64,000 nt of DNA from Durusdinium trenchii (GCA_963970005.1 CAXAMN010018546.1:1-64000); one strand, 5' to 3'. Numbered from the stretch's first letter, positions 31,361-42,872 are shown. The notes: a model not told the origin generated them from the sequence alone. A program made the numbers and translations.

Positions 31361-33556
31361 TTAAGGGAGAATGTTTGCACACGGGCTATCAGGTAAACAG
31401 TTGCTTGCACTCTCCATAGAAAAATCTTCATCACGGGCGCCTGGTTTCCAATCACGGTTCTGACTGACCCTCTCGACAACACGCAGCGGCTCTAATGGCC
31501 GTACAGAGCGGTTTGAAAGAAACCTGGCAATGGAATCCTCAAACTCACTGGGGCAATGCAACTCACGCTGAGTTTGGAGGTACGCTCCCATCAAGCTGAA
31601 GAATTGATCGATATCTTCATGTGAATGGCCTGTCTGTAATGTTTGAACGTGAGCCTTTCGAAGGCGCCCACGGGCCACCATGAGTCCCAGGTATCGTGCC
31701 ATCGAGTTCGACTTCACTTCTTTGCTGCAGTTGTCACCGTGTACGCTGCATTCGTACTGCCTGAGATCCAGGCCTTTCAAAGTCAACAGGTGGCAAACGT
31801 GGGCCAAAAGTTCTACCGTCCAAGACGATCCCTTCACAATGCTTTGCTCAGCGAAGTAAACTCCGACCAAATGGCCGTGGACTATGATTGTGGTCACATC
31901 CAGATTCGGCCTCTGCAGGCCTGCCAGATCCTTTGCCTGCAGGACTGCAGACCTTGGAATGCATTATTTGGAACGGTCCATTGAGTCTATTATCAAGGTT
32001 ATGGTCTTTTGGCCTGCCACATCGACTCCCAATCGGCTCGATGCTCGCATAGTCCAATAGCCGACGCGGTCTGAATACTGACGAGCCAAGTGAACGTTCC
32101 ACAAAGCTGCTTGTGCCTTTACAGCATTCCGATTGTGTGCCACCTTTTTCATAATGAACTTGTGTTTCGTGCACTCTGAGCATTGTTTGTGTTGCGAAGC
32201 CGGGCGTATCTTCAGGATTGAGCCAAAGTTGGACTCCCAAACCTCAGATCCTAGAGATGATCCCAAACAGGTGGATGAAAACGGATGGGTGTTGCCTCAT
32301 TATGCGATCAATTTCCAAACATATCTTTGTGATCAAATCAATTTCATGGGAGTCCGGGATCTTACCAACAACAGGACATGTAAAAAATATATATATATAT
32401 AGTTCGATTTCATTATATCATATTTGATTTATAAACCTAAAGCCGAACAGGGTCCTTTCAGATTTATATCCTATCAAATTGGGGTGACATCAGGAAGTCC
32501 TAGTGACTTTGGAAACTATGTCCAACCAATGTTTTCTTTGCTCAGCAGCAAGGGGCCTTCGTGAATAGTCTCAAGTTTATCTTGACATCTGGCTCTCGCG
32601 ACCACAGGACCTTGAGGTAGTCTGTGTAATTGCCAGGCGGTAGCAGCCTGACAGCCTTGGATTGCTCCCCAACCAGTGGCCTGTCACGCTTGGTAGCAAC
32701 CCGGGGCCGCTTACCCCTCAGTTTCGAGAAACGAAGAAGCTTCAGCTCTTCCCTTCTGCCGCCGAGGCGATCTGACGCCACCTCAGGCATAGCCTCGGAG
32801 ACCTGTGTGTACAAGTAGGTCAAAAAGTCATGAATGACCTCTCGCTTGTGGGTTTGCCTCCCATCACCATAACACTTGGCTTTAGCAAACCGCCCGTCTC
32901 CAGGGCATTCTTGCTTAGCATTGATTGACTGTCTCATCTTGGAGGCTCTGTGAGTACCGATGCCAAGGATTCTGCTGAGACCAGAAACGCACACACCATG
33001 CCCCAGAAATTGAAGCTTGCGCTGTCTTCTCACAGGCTGACAAGGTTCGGCACCACTCGCTTCGCTCAGCGCGTGGCGACTTGCCAAGAGGTTGTACACC
33101 TGACAGCGGGAGCCATCAGCCATTTCACTGAGGCTTCAAATCAACAAACATACTCTGAACCCTGGGGAAACATAATGCCCTACTAACCCTGAACCCTGGC
33201 TATTTGAGCTAATTTGCTGTTTGGTCTGCATCTGCTTTGTGCATGCTGCGCAATGTTGACCGTAGCTTGCAAATTTGCTCCAACTTGTCTGATTCGCGGA
33301 ACGGTTGAAAGCAGTTGGTCTTAGTAGCCTTCCGACCTTTTCTGGAGCATCTGCATGTCGAGAAAACAACTGTTTGAACATTTTTTTTGATGTCACGCTC
33401 TGCCAACCTAAGCTCCTCAGGAGAAAGCTTGCGCTTCCGGCAAGGTCGTTCCCTGCAAACAGCATCTTCTAGATTCAGCGCGCATGCTGGCGCACTAGCT
33501 GGAACAATCTCGTGGGAAGGCTCATCGTCTGAGAGGGTGGTGACATTTGAGAGCAT
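31361..33556 (-). pseudogene. DUF7869-type transposase-like gene, copy 2, with GC-AG intron and one nonsense codon
   Basis: The N-terminal exon (33556 to about 33215) has STCRCSRKGRKATKTNCFQP. A short intron (about 33125-33215) leads to VYNLLASRHALSEASGAEPC, FLGHGVCVSGLSRILGIG and LLPPGNYTDYLKVLW. At 32557 the exon stops after LRLFTK; 314 bp later (32242) the frame resumes VWESNFGSILKIRPASQHKQ, with GC at the donor and AG at the acceptor, both in phase 0. Then ITLIIDSMDRSK is followed by TAA (31964-31966), and the same frame continues CIPRSAV, DVTTIIVHGHLVGVYFAEQS, GDNCSKEVKSNS and LQTGHSHEDIDQFFSLMGAY, ending at 31361. The acidic residues match copy 1. A TAT/TAC to TAA change explains the stop. 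It is more intact than copy 1. Confidence 0.8.
32243..32556 (-). other. Intron with GC-AG ends inside DUF7869 copy 2
   Basis: Begins GCCCCTTGC after ...TTCACGAAG and ends ATCTGAG before GTTTGGGAG. Removing it joins FTK to VWESNFG in frame at the position expected for the family. It contains a (TA)n run at 32388-32400. Non-GT donors are typical of dinoflagellates. Confidence 0.8.
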
Positions 33557-34700
33557 GGCACGGTGGACACAAGAGTCACAAGAGTTGAAGGACTGTATAT
33601 GAAAACTTAGCTGTGGTCACAACCAACGCTTATCATTATGTTCCGGTGCTCGCAATCTTGCATAAGCGCTGTAGCCATGATGTGTGATTGTATAAAAATA
33701 AGTTGGTCAGTATGGAACTAACAGGAACCATCATTGCTTCCGACACAAGGTTCACACAGCAAACAAAAAGCACTGCAAACACACGCATAATAATGAAGCA
33801 CTGCCTGTGTATTTTGCTGCAATCATCAATGTGCCATACGCTCTGTCTGTTCAAAAGGCAAAGGCCTGAACACCCCAGAACCTTGCTCACATCTAAGTTC
33901 GGTCCGAAGAATCTGAGAAGTCAGAATCACCCAGAATCAAGTTGGGCGGCGAAGCATCTTGACAAAAGCTCCCGAAGTCTCAGTCTGAGCTCGACGTGAT
34001 CGGGAGCGGCTGCGCTGCGTTCTCTGGCCTCGTTTGGAACATAGTGCAGACAAGCTCTTAGGTCTTAGGGATCCTTTGAACTAAGGGCAAGGCCTTTACT
34101 GTGATCAGCCGCTACTGACTTGATATTATCCTCATCCTTGGGCGACTTTACCAGAAATGAACTGAGTCCATAAGACCTCTGTCCGTTTGACTAACCATCT
34201 CGCCTTCACTCCGTTTTGGTGAACTTCGTCAGTCTGAAGGGCCTGCGCACAGTCGCGCAGAAACTTTAAAGTGCAATAATAATTCTGCATTGTTTTAGTT
34301 CGCGCACCAAATCACACCAACCATTAAACATAACAACCTGTTGCAATTACATTGCACTTTGTTTTCAAGTGGTGCCTTGAAGTCTTGAGTGTCATCATGA
34401 GACTGCTTGTCCTCCACAATCAGCTCACCGGAATCACCTCAATGATGGACTTGTGTCTCTGAATCTCGAGGTGGAAGCTTGACTGCAACTCATTTTGACC
34501 TGCCATCCAGGCTGGACGAGTGAGCTGGGCCCCGGACCCATTGTACCCAAGTGCGCCGCGATGTGGGCACTCCCCAAGACCCCACTCTGCCCCACAAAAG
34601 CTGCAGCTAGTCACTACAGACAGTACAAACAACACATGACAATGAGAAAAACTCTTAGTAGAGCAGCTGAGAGGTTACCTTTTTTGCACAAACTGAATCT
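33557..34700. other. No supported gene
   Basis: Only short frames without recognisable sequence. Confidence 0.5.
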
Positions 34701-34708
34701 CCTGTTCA

Positions 34709-34955
34709 AGTGTCAAGCAACACTTGCTCTCGGTTGGCATAGGAACACATAGACAATCAAATTACACCTTGCAGCGGTGTCAAGCAACACTTGCTATCAA
34801 TTGGTGTAGGAACACATAGCAAAATCAAATTACACCTTGCAGCGGCGAAAACTCCTGCCCCCAGGGAATTAACGGCGTCGAAGCTTCAAGGAACACTTGC
34901 TCCCGAGCATAGAAACACATAGTAGCAGATCAAGTTACACCTTGCAGCGGCGAAA
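34709..34955. repeat. About 69-100 bp tandem repeat, three copies
   Basis: TCAAGCAACACTTGCT, GGAACACATAG and AAATTACACCTTGCAGCGG repeat at 34709, 34778 and about 34885. The last copy is interrupted by about 35 bp of GC-rich sequence. It abuts the 3' end of the methyltransferase gene. Confidence 0.85.
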
Positions 34956-34959
34956 ACAC

Positions 34960-36324
34960 CTAGCCCCGTCGAAGCTTCTCTTCGATCAAGGACACTGCCA
35001 GCTCAGCACATCTTGGGAACACTATGTTGCCCAGTGCATGAAGACGGGATTCATCCTGCTCACTGGACTCGGTGGTCAGCCACTCTGTGAGGGCAGGGCG
35101 TTGCGATGGGTTCCAAGCCTTCTGACACTGCTGATCCCAAGCAGCAGCCATCTTCAAGGATGCGTCCTTCCATGACATGATCCAAGCTTGTTGCAATAAT
35201 CTTTAATTTCAGATTCAAACCTTCAGTTTAGTCAGAGTCAAACAACACGACCGGTCAACAAGTCTGAAAGAAGTGTGCTATCATGGCATTCAATCAAGAA
35301 CGACAACATCACTCCTTAAAGTGAAAATCTCCCTTGGTCGCCACCAGGAATACTCGACCACGGTAGACCTGGGGTCACAACGCGCGATAGACACCAGAAG
35401 CAAAGGGTGAGTCCATGTATTCGGATCAAGTACAAAACCATAATTAAGATCCCTGCGTTGATGCCGACATTTTGTCCAGAGACCGCCGCCCAGTGAACCT
35501 TCATCTTCCTCTTCGCAAATTCCTTCACAGCATCAGTCAGAATGACAGTTTAATTTGACAAAGGGAGACAGGCAAGGGTTGGACCCCAACTGTGCAAGAC
35601 TTGTCAAGCGCCTCGAGCACAAAATCACGGATGCCCGACATCCGCTCAGTCAGCAGGTTGAGCACGTTCTCCAAGATTGCAAATTGCCTATAAGTACAAA
35701 TTGTTTTTTGGTTTGGACGGCCACTGTTTGAATCCAACATCACACATATCCTCTGCCAAAATACAGAGAATCACACTGGTCACACAGCCTAAAGATGTGC
35801 TTCACCAAAGAACTCCTGACGCCTTCCATGCCTTTCATGTTGCCTGCTTGGCATACATCCTCAATCCAAACACCAGCAAGTTTGCAAACTCTTCATGCTT
35901 CACCCTGCACGCATTGACATACACAAAGTCCACCCTACATGCCCAACCCCATAAAAGAAAACGAGGCACTTGACATGGGAATCCACCCACAATGCCCTTT
36001 GCGCGTTCCTTCACGGCAGAGCTAGGGTTATACTGAACAATGTCTGGGTGGATCTCTCTGCGCGAGGAATCCACCCTTCAGCCATTCGCTTGCGAAGGAC
36101 TTGCTGGCAAAATTCATCTCGCTCTACCTGAATGAAACACTCACTAGACCACTCAATTCAACATCTGACAGCAGAGCGACGCAAAGAATCTCAGCTGGCC
36201 ACATAAACGCAGGCTTTGCAAAACCTTGTCACAAAACCACAAGTTACGTGACAACATTTATTCCTGTCAAGCTGAGACCGTGGCTGTCGGAGCCCCAGTT
36301 CGAGGCCGGCTACGCCGGAAAAAA
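34960..36324 (-). CDS. C5 cytosine DNA methyltransferase, at least seven short exons
   Basis: The C5-MTase motifs appear in order on the - strand, each in its own short exon. Exon from 36324 (after TATCAG): FSGVAGLELGL, motif I. 36057-35970: EIHPDIVQYNPSSAVKERAK and GIVGGFPCQ, motifs III-IV with the catalytic Cys. About 35847-35783: AGNMKGMEGVRSSLVKHIFR. 35687 to about 35600: FAILENVLNLLTERMSGIRD, motif VI (ENV). About 35527-35455: KVHWAAVSGQNVGINAG. 35368 to about 35318: VYRGRVFLVATKGDF, motif VIII. About 35190-34960: RPALTEWL and LHALGNIVFPRCAELAVSLI, motifs IX-X, then TAG. Introns are about 75-230 bp; several boundaries are ambiguous, as usual in dinoflagellates. All key residues are present, so the enzyme could be functional. 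5' exons before motif I were not found. It may be a host DNMT or element-borne. Confidence 0.8.
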
Positions 36325-36414
36325 CTGATATGACCTCCAGCTGTTTTCCCTGCACAGGAACAAAGCTTGGCTGACACTGATTGAGAAGCTACCAAATGAG
36401 ATACCACAAGGTGC

Positions 36415-36535
36415 GTGTTACTTAGGCCAGAACAGTTACTTATAAATTACTTACAAACTTACTTATACTGACTTATGACCTTACTACTTAGACCAACTTA
36501 TAACCATACTTATAAGTAGGCTAAGTAGAGCGCAG
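36415..36535. repeat. TAAGTA/ACTTATAA-rich island
   Basis: ACTTATAAATTACTTACAA and TACTTATAAGTAGGCTAAGT. Same class as 9950-10150. 36536-37150 beyond it has no supported gene. Confidence 0.7.
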
Positions 36536-37149
36536 GTGTTTGACAAGAGCTTGTTTTTTAACTTTTTTACTTTTTTACAAAAACCTGTTTTTTTTGAGGT
36601 TGTAAATTGTTATGTTTTAAGATTTTTTTTGTAAATCCTGGGTTTTTTCATTGTGTGAGTGCTCTTCTAAAACCATCCCTGTTTGTAGACCAAAGAGGGG
36701 CGAGGCAGCCGCCTGTTGAACATGTCAGTTCCTACAACGGTGACACCGCCACCTAAAGCGGACACACCGCCAACCCCACATAATTAAACGCAACAGCGAC
36801 AAAACAAAGCGGTGTGTGGGTCAGCGTGGTAATTCTTTTTCACAGCAAGGTAGTGAGCACATCATCGTCCCATCGCCACCACGGAGGTAGCGTCCATGAC
36901 TCGCTCAAAGCAGGCGTGAACAAATGGGACTCTTGGCTTTGCCAAAACGCGTCCCCAGTTCCGTGACTTCAGGCACTGCAGCTTCTTCAAGTCTTCAACC
37001 AAAAGCTATATGCGGTTTGCTCTCCAAAAACGATTTCCTCCACCACACCAGCAATACCAATGGCCTAGAGAGAGCTTTCCTACAGAAACCGAGGCAATCA
37101 AGAAACAAGGGAGTTCCTTTTTCCTTTGGTGAACGCTCAATGTGGCCAG

Positions 37150-37450
37150 ACATCTGACGACTACATCTGACGACACTTGACCTCACCCTGACTACACACG
37201 ATGTCAGAACGAAGTCAGGCCCGACGACACCCTGACGACACACACGATGTCAGAACGAAGTCAGGCCCGACGACAACCTGACGACGCACGATGTCAGAAC
37301 GAAGTCAGGCCCGACGACACCCTGACGACACACNNNNNNNNNNGACACCCTGACGACACACGATGTCAGAACGAAGTCAGGCCCGACGACGCCCTGACGA
37401 CACACGATGTCAGAACGAAGTCAGAAGGAAGTCAGACGATGTCAGGCCAT
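37150..37450. repeat. 44-bp tandem repeat, collapsed by an assembly gap
   Basis: GATGTCAGAACGAAGTCAGG, CCCGACGACACCCTGACGAC repeated at about 44-bp spacing on both sides of the N run at 37334-37343. True copy number is unknown. Confidence 0.95.
37334..37343. other. Assembly gap (10 N)
   Basis: Lies inside the 44-bp tandem array, so it is most likely a collapsed repeat. Confidence 1.
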
Positions 37451-38054
37451 CACTACGGTCAGGCTCTCCTTTCAACACCAATCTCGGAGATTGCACTTCC
37501 TCCCATTCCTTTCTCTCAACACACGCCCACGTGTTTCGCAGATGCACGCGAAAGGGTACCCTTCTTTCCTTTCCTCCCCTATCTTTTTTCCATTCAAACC
37601 CGGCCGAATGTTACAAACCTACAGCGGACACACCGCCCCCCTAACCTATACTTACAGCGGACACACCGCCACTTATAACCTCAACTGCGGTCTCTCTCAG
37701 AAATCTATAGATCGAATTCGCCTGCAGCGGGTACACCGCCCAACAAACGCTTTTCACCCTGTTCATATAGGGCTCTCTGTCTGTGTCTGTATGTGTGTGC
37801 GTAATGATGTTCACGTCTATAGAATCTCTTTTATGTTTGCAACAGCCCACAAAAAACAAACTACAGAATGGAATATCTTATGAAACTTTGCCCACTCAAC
37901 TAACCCTCAGCAATTTCATATCAAGGGGCTGTAATGTTGACATTACGCTGTAGACTGCTGATTCCAGCGTTTTAATCAAATCCACACACAAAAACCTTAA
38001 AAAATCAACTTTTTCATGACATTTTTAAGAAAACCATGAAAAAACTTTGAAAAA

Positions 38055-38170
38055 ATTAGGTTTTTGTAAGTAGGCTAAGTGCGCCCCTAAGTAGAATAAG
38101 TAGGTTTTCGCTTCCGTACTATTCCGACTTATAACTGACTTATAAATGACTTATAATTTTTGTATATACA
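38055..38170. repeat. TAAGTA/TTATAA-rich island
   Basis: GTAAGTAGGCTAAGTGCG, ACTTATAACTGACTTATAAA; followed by TATATACACTGTATC. The stretch 37.75-38.05 kb before it has no gene. Confidence 0.7.
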
Positions 38171-38199
38171 CTGTATCTAGCGTAAGTCTGGCCGAATAC

Positions 38200-39383
38200 T
38201 TATGGACACTTAACCCATTTACCATCACATATAACCTTACATATCCACACATATAACCTTACATATCCAAACATATATCTACGGTATGTAAGGCGGACCT
38301 TGTGGTAGCCACGGACTGATTGAACGAAGAAATTTGAAATCTTAAACCAAGCCTGCAACGGTCCAAACAACTGTTCAAAAGCCGTCTTGCTCACGTGCTC
38401 GGTCAGGCTGGTCCACTTGTGTGGGACGCCTGGGCAATGCATGTAAGGATGAAAGTCAAATCAGCCAAAGTCAGCCTGACAGCAAAGTTTCTTTGAAACT
38501 GACTACCAATTGTCATCAAGAAACCTGCAAAATATTCTGCCACCCGAGGGGGAACAAATTTCTTCTTGTTGCGCAATTCCTTAGGAACACTTTTCTTCAG
38601 CTCCGCTCTGTACTTGTCCCAATAGAACACCTGTGTCCCAAAATCCTGGAAGGAACGGCTCAAGGAATCATAAAACAAGGCACGTGGGCTCCGACTCCAA
38701 CTGGGTTTGGTCTTGAATCGAAAAACAAAAAACAACAGCTCCTGTCGCCCCCTCACAGACAAGTATGAGGTGTTGGCTCGGTATGTTGCTCCGAAACACC
38801 CTCATGGCCGGCCAGAATTCATGGCCAGTCCACTGATCGCAAAATCACACAAAGCATCAAAGTGTGATTTCCATCTTGTTTGCAAACGAAAAACTAATGG
38901 TGCCCCAAGTCTTCATGCGCACTGTCTTGCCCACGATTTTCTTGGTCTTCAAAGTCGCCTTCTTCGAGACACGCTTTGGAACCTTTGCAGGAAGATAAAA
39001 TGGAACAGGTCACAAGGTGTGAATACTTACAAAACCGAAACTCAATCAACATGTCAAGGCAAAGAGCTAAGCGAACCTTCTCAGGCACCGCTCGTGGCAA
39101 GCACATCGGTTTGAACGAGTGGACCTTTCCCGAGCTAGGGTCCTTCCAGCCAAACTTGGGGAACTTCTGGCCCTTGATGAGTCTAGGTGCGGGTCTCACA
39201 CCCGGGGTGCAAATTTGCAAAAGGATTCCAACACAAAAGAATGACCGAGTTGTGGGCTTTGGAGTTGGAACCCTTGACCACAGGCTTGCCAACCATGGGC
39301 TCGTCACTCAGTACGCAAGGGTATGGCCAACAAAACACGTGATCACTTAATAACAAAAGCGGCTGGCTAAGGAGCGTGCTCAC
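38200..39383 (-). pseudogene. Unrecognised multi-exon or decayed protein
   Basis: Three - strand frames form one apparent coding unit. 39383 to about 38990 includes APRLIKGQKFPKFGWKDPSS, GKVHSFKPMCLPRAVPEKVR and LALCLDMLIEFRFCK. 38762 to about 38445 includes RALFYDSLSRSFQDFGTQVF and FVPPRVAEYFAGFLMTIGSQ, then FQRNFAVRLTLAD. About 38445-38260, in another frame, gives DFHPYMHCPGVPHKWTSLTE and AFEQLFGPLQAWFKISNFFV. The frame change within LTLAD / DFHPY spans only a few bases, so a frameshift is more likely than an intron there. A frame at 39383-39183 with LSDEPMVGKPVVKGSNSK overlaps the first. Composition is coding-like and the segments look conserved, but I cannot name the family. A TAAGTA island flanks it. 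Confidence 0.45.
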
Positions 39384-39982
39384 TCAACGCGGAAATCTGC
39401 TGGAGAGGCATGGTGTCGCGGTCTCTCACACCCGGAGCCAACAAAATGCAATCTGAACACAACAGTGTTACTGTTGTAAGGCCACTTCAATCTAAATCAC
39501 AACGCTCACAGTGAACTCTCTGACTCTTTGCTTGAAAGAGTTGCTGACTGTGGTTTCTCTGTGACTCAGAGGTCGATGCCGGAAACAAAACACACCAAAA
39601 CTGCACCAACAACATTCTTCATACGGGCGGCGAAAAGACCTGGGTAGGGAAAGGGTGGCTCGTGAGGATAAAGAGTTAGACTCGGCAGTAGCCAAGAACT
39701 GGTGGCGGGGTGATTGTTACCGCATGCCACAATAAAAATACAAAGCTCACCAACAGCTGGCCCCAAAGACCAGCCAATTGTGGAGAGAAACCCGTTGGTT
39801 GGCATAAACACAATATAACTTGTTGAGGGATGATTTGTTTTTTTTCTTAAAGCGCCAGTCTTTCGCTGGGTGAAACCGAAAAGTATAGCTTGCAAACTAA
39901 ACTAGAGTTGTCTCCTCCACAGCACGAATCCACAATCTCTTCTGGCATAGTAGTCGAGTAATCTCAAAAAGGCACCATCAAA

Positions 39983-40030
39983 ACAGGACACCCGGATGCA
40001 AACTGGACACCCGGAAGTAAAGGAAGTGAA
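39983..40030. repeat. Dispersed GGACACCCGGATG repeat, copy 1
   Basis: GGACACCCGGATGCAAACTG then GGACACCCGGAAGTAAAGGA. The pair recurs at 42826-42872 as GGACACCCAGATGCATTTAG then GGACACCCGGATGTAAAGGA. Possibly an element end: copy 1 lies just before the frame at 40114. Confidence 0.75.
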
Positions 40031-40113
40031 TTTTATCAGATGTCTGTAGATGCCTTGCTGCAGCCCCTGCCGAAGGTCGCACGAAGAAAGAACAGGCGAC
40101 TGGGCTGCGCTAT

Positions 40114-41209
40114 ATGCCCTGCGGACTTATGTTTTGTCCGGAGGCACGTGCGCGGCTACCGTTTTCCTCCTCTGTCACCGACGCCATGCACGACTACTTC
40201 TCTAATGGCGTTTGTTCGCATGAGATCGGATATATGATCTCTGAACTTGAGTCACACGGTGTGACACTGACGGCACTGTGTGATGCTGCTGTGGAGAGCA
40301 GATGGCGTCGTCGAACACAGGGTACGAAATTCCGACCCCTGTATTTGTCGAAAGAACTCTTGCGTCCAAAAATGTTTGAGGGCGGTGCCTTTCGTGGTTG
40401 CGCCGCAGATTGCGCAGCTTTGTTGTCTTTGCTTCACTTCTATGTGGTCCGTCTCCTCGTTGAGAGGGACCGTAGCGTGGCAAAGACGACATCCTTCGAG
40501 GCCTTAGTGGAAGTATGCCGTGAGATTTCAGGTTTGAGATCCTGCGTGGAACTCATCTCTGATCCCGACAAGGTATTACCACTGGCCAGGAAGCAAGAAA
40601 TCCATCAGGTAGCTTTCGTGGCTGCCTATGGCGAAGAATGTGTGCGACCAAAACACCACCACAGAATGCACTTACCGAGAGACATCCTCAAACTTGGATT
40701 TGTCCCACATTGTGCCCCCATGGAAGCAAAGCATCGAGCTTTGAAGGGTGGAAGAATTGTGGACAACCAGAAGCGCTATGTCAACGCGCCCGCGGATTTC
40801 CAAGAGGGGGTGCTGCCTCGGCTCCTGTTGGCGGACATATCCGAAGATGATCCCTGGACGTATGTCTTGCTGGGAGTGTCACATAAGCTTCGTCCCACGC
40901 TCGGCCTTTCTTTGGCGACGACAGTCTGCAACACAGTACCACTGCGCGTGGTCTGATCGGCTCTCTCCACGTGGGAGATGTGGTGATCTGGAAGTGGCCC
41001 TCGCGGGGCGCGTGCTGGAACTGGTCCGGTCGACCACTACACCGCTGCACGTCTCTGTCAGACGCCTGCGGCACTCTGGAACCACCAAGTGGGGTTCGAC
41101 GTGGCGTCTGACAGACGAGGTGACCTGGCATCGAGTGGACCAACCGACTCGATGGCTACCGGCGAGCTGGTGGCGACAGATCGATCAAAGTATCGACTGT
41201 ATACACTGA
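40114..41209 (+). pseudogene. Dinoflagellate multi-copy family protein (PKHH type), copy 2, 5' truncated
   Basis: The frame to 40956 begins MPCGLMFCPEARARLPFSSS and includes VTDAMHDYFSNGVCSHEIGY, ALVEVCREISGLRSCVELIS, EECVRPKHHHRMHLPRDILK and APMEAKHRALKGG. It corresponds to the C-terminal half of the gene at 7.5-9.3 kb. The N-terminal half with the DEAPAGN block is absent. After TGA 40956 related sequence continues in other frames (GLIGSLHVGDVVIWKW, then LAGRVLELVRSTTTPLHVSV and HSGTTKWGSTWRLTDEV) to about 41200, so at least two frameshifts occur near 40945 and 41000. The function is unknown. Confidence 0.65.
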
Positions 41210-41289
41210 AGCGCAAGCGTCGGCTGTAGCGTTTAGCTGAGACCTCCCCGTTCGCGCGCGGAAATAAAGCGTTTTTTAGGGAAAAAGAA

Positions 41290-41440
41290 GGTAGTTAGTT
41301 CTTAGTTATAAGTTATGAACTACCTATGGAACTTATAAATAGGAAATAACTTAGTTATACGAGTTATAACTAAGATATAACTGACTTCTTCTAGGGTAAG
41401 TTAGTTATAACTTTACAACAACTAAGATTCCATATTGTAG
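41290..41440. repeat. TTATAACTTA-rich island
   Basis: TTAGTTATAAGTTATGAAC, ACTTAGTTATACGAGTTATA. Lies about 80 bp after the copy-2 relic. Confidence 0.7.
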
Positions 41441-41639
41441 GTCTCACCAATTTTCTACCCGACTCCCGACAGAAAAGGATCCACTGCCAATTTTCTTCCT
41501 CTTCAAGTTTGGTGGCTTCTCACTTTTCCTTTCATGTTTGCATTTGACTTTTACACTCTCCTAACATGACCCTCGGCTCCCAGTATGTTGACAAACTCGT
41601 TCCGATTTCAATTTCAATTTCCTCCCTCCGTGCCATGAC

Positions 41640-42224
41640 TCGCGCGACCCCACCACCTTGCGGCTTGACTACAACAGAGGGCATTCCTATGGTGGCACAG
41701 GCAGTTCTACATCGCGAACTACTTCATGTACATGCTTCGTTGCCACATACACACCCTTCTTCGACAACCTCTTGCCCTTCGTTCCCCTCCACTCCTCGAT
41801 CGGGTGACTCACCGACCAATACACACCACCCAACTCCACACGGCCCAACTCGGATCGAGCCTCCTCTGCAGCCCCCGCACTCGTTTTGCGCCCCCGTCCT
41901 GGCGATTTTCCACACTCACTACCCACACCCCCGGACTCTTCCACACCCATCTCACGTCCCACCACACCCCCACAAGCCTTTCAACAATCCCCTCCACCGT
42001 CTCAGCCACCTTCCTCCTCACTTTCCAATCCTGAAGCTGAAGAACTTCGTCAACTACGTTATCAAGTTCAACAACAAGAAGATGCCAGACATATCACACC
42101 TCTTTTCGTTGTGGGTTTCCCTCGAACTTCCCACGTTTTGGAGCCGTCTAGGATCTTCCACAGCCACTTTGCGTTCAACACCAATGCGCACGAAGCCATG
42201 TTTGCGCACAGACCGAGGCTTTGA
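41640..42224 (+). pseudogene. Unrecognised Pro-rich protein fragment
   Basis: Two frames look coding in turn: WHRQFYIANYFMYMLRCHIH (about 41690-41760), then, after a TGA at about 41806, SSAAPALVLRPRPGDFPHSL, a Pro/Ser-rich stretch, SNPEAEELRQLRYQVQQQED and RHITPLFVVGFPRTSHVLEP to a stop near 42224. Codon content is high in Pro and His, so open length alone is weak evidence. No family recognised. Confidence 0.35.
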
Positions 42225-42374
42225 ACTTTACACATACTTTGCGGGGACGGCGCGAGTGTAACAAAAAACTGCCTCCTGTCACGTGAGTTTCCGACTGCCC
42301 AAAGGAACCCCGGCTCCTAGTTAAAGTAAAAGCGTTTCTTTGCGTTTTCTTTACCAAAAAAGCCTTGAAACTAA

Positions 42375-42442
42375 AGAAGAAACACACATATATACATATA
42401 TATATATTTATATGTATTATAAAAAAAATATATATATATATA
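42375..42442. repeat. (TA)n microsatellite
   Basis: TATATACATATATATATA and AAAAATATATATATATAT. Confidence 0.95.
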
Positions 42443-42639
42443 CACAACAAGTCTATTAACTGAGCACCTCATCATTGCGCTTATTTAAACATGCATGTGC
42501 CAGAACTAGGAAACAGTACGTTTTTCTCATTGAGCCAATGTCATTGTGAAACACCTTCCCAATTGCGCAACTAACAGTAGCTGCACAATTATGAGCCGCC
42601 TGAGCACCACGCATAATGCTTAGTTGGCCCAAGCATGGT

Positions 42640-42872
42640 GGATCAGCGTCAATGAAAAGACCACCTCTTTCAGGGGGTGGTGGGAAGGCAACAAAGGAGC
42701 CGTCGTCATCGGCTCTATGACAGCCGCCTCTATATGGCTCAAGCCAGAGCAGCATTGTTATTTTTTGGGGGGAGTGGCGGGAAGGCAACAAAGGAGCCGT
42801 CATGGGCTCTATGACAAGCCGATTTTAGGACACCCAGATGCATTTAGGACACCCGGATGTAAAGGAAGAGAC
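42640..42872. repeat. Local duplication plus dispersed GGACACCCGGATG repeat, copy 2
   Basis: GGCAACAAAGGAGCCGTC and GGCTCTATGACA each occur twice (about 42685 and 42784). The 3' part is the second copy of the 39983 repeat. Confidence 0.75.

Larger units (their letters stand above)
36755..37745. repeat. Dispersed palindromic word GCGGACACACCGCC
   Basis: AGCGGACACACCGCC occurs at about 36756, 37623 and 37655, with a variant GCGGGTACACCGCCC at 37726. Each can form a GCGG/CCGC mini-hairpin. Spacing is irregular, so this is not a simple tandem array. Confidence 0.75.

Noticed and set aside
37247..37678. Arg/Asp-rich repeat protein
   Set aside because: Frame runs through a collapsed 44-bp satellite and an N gap.
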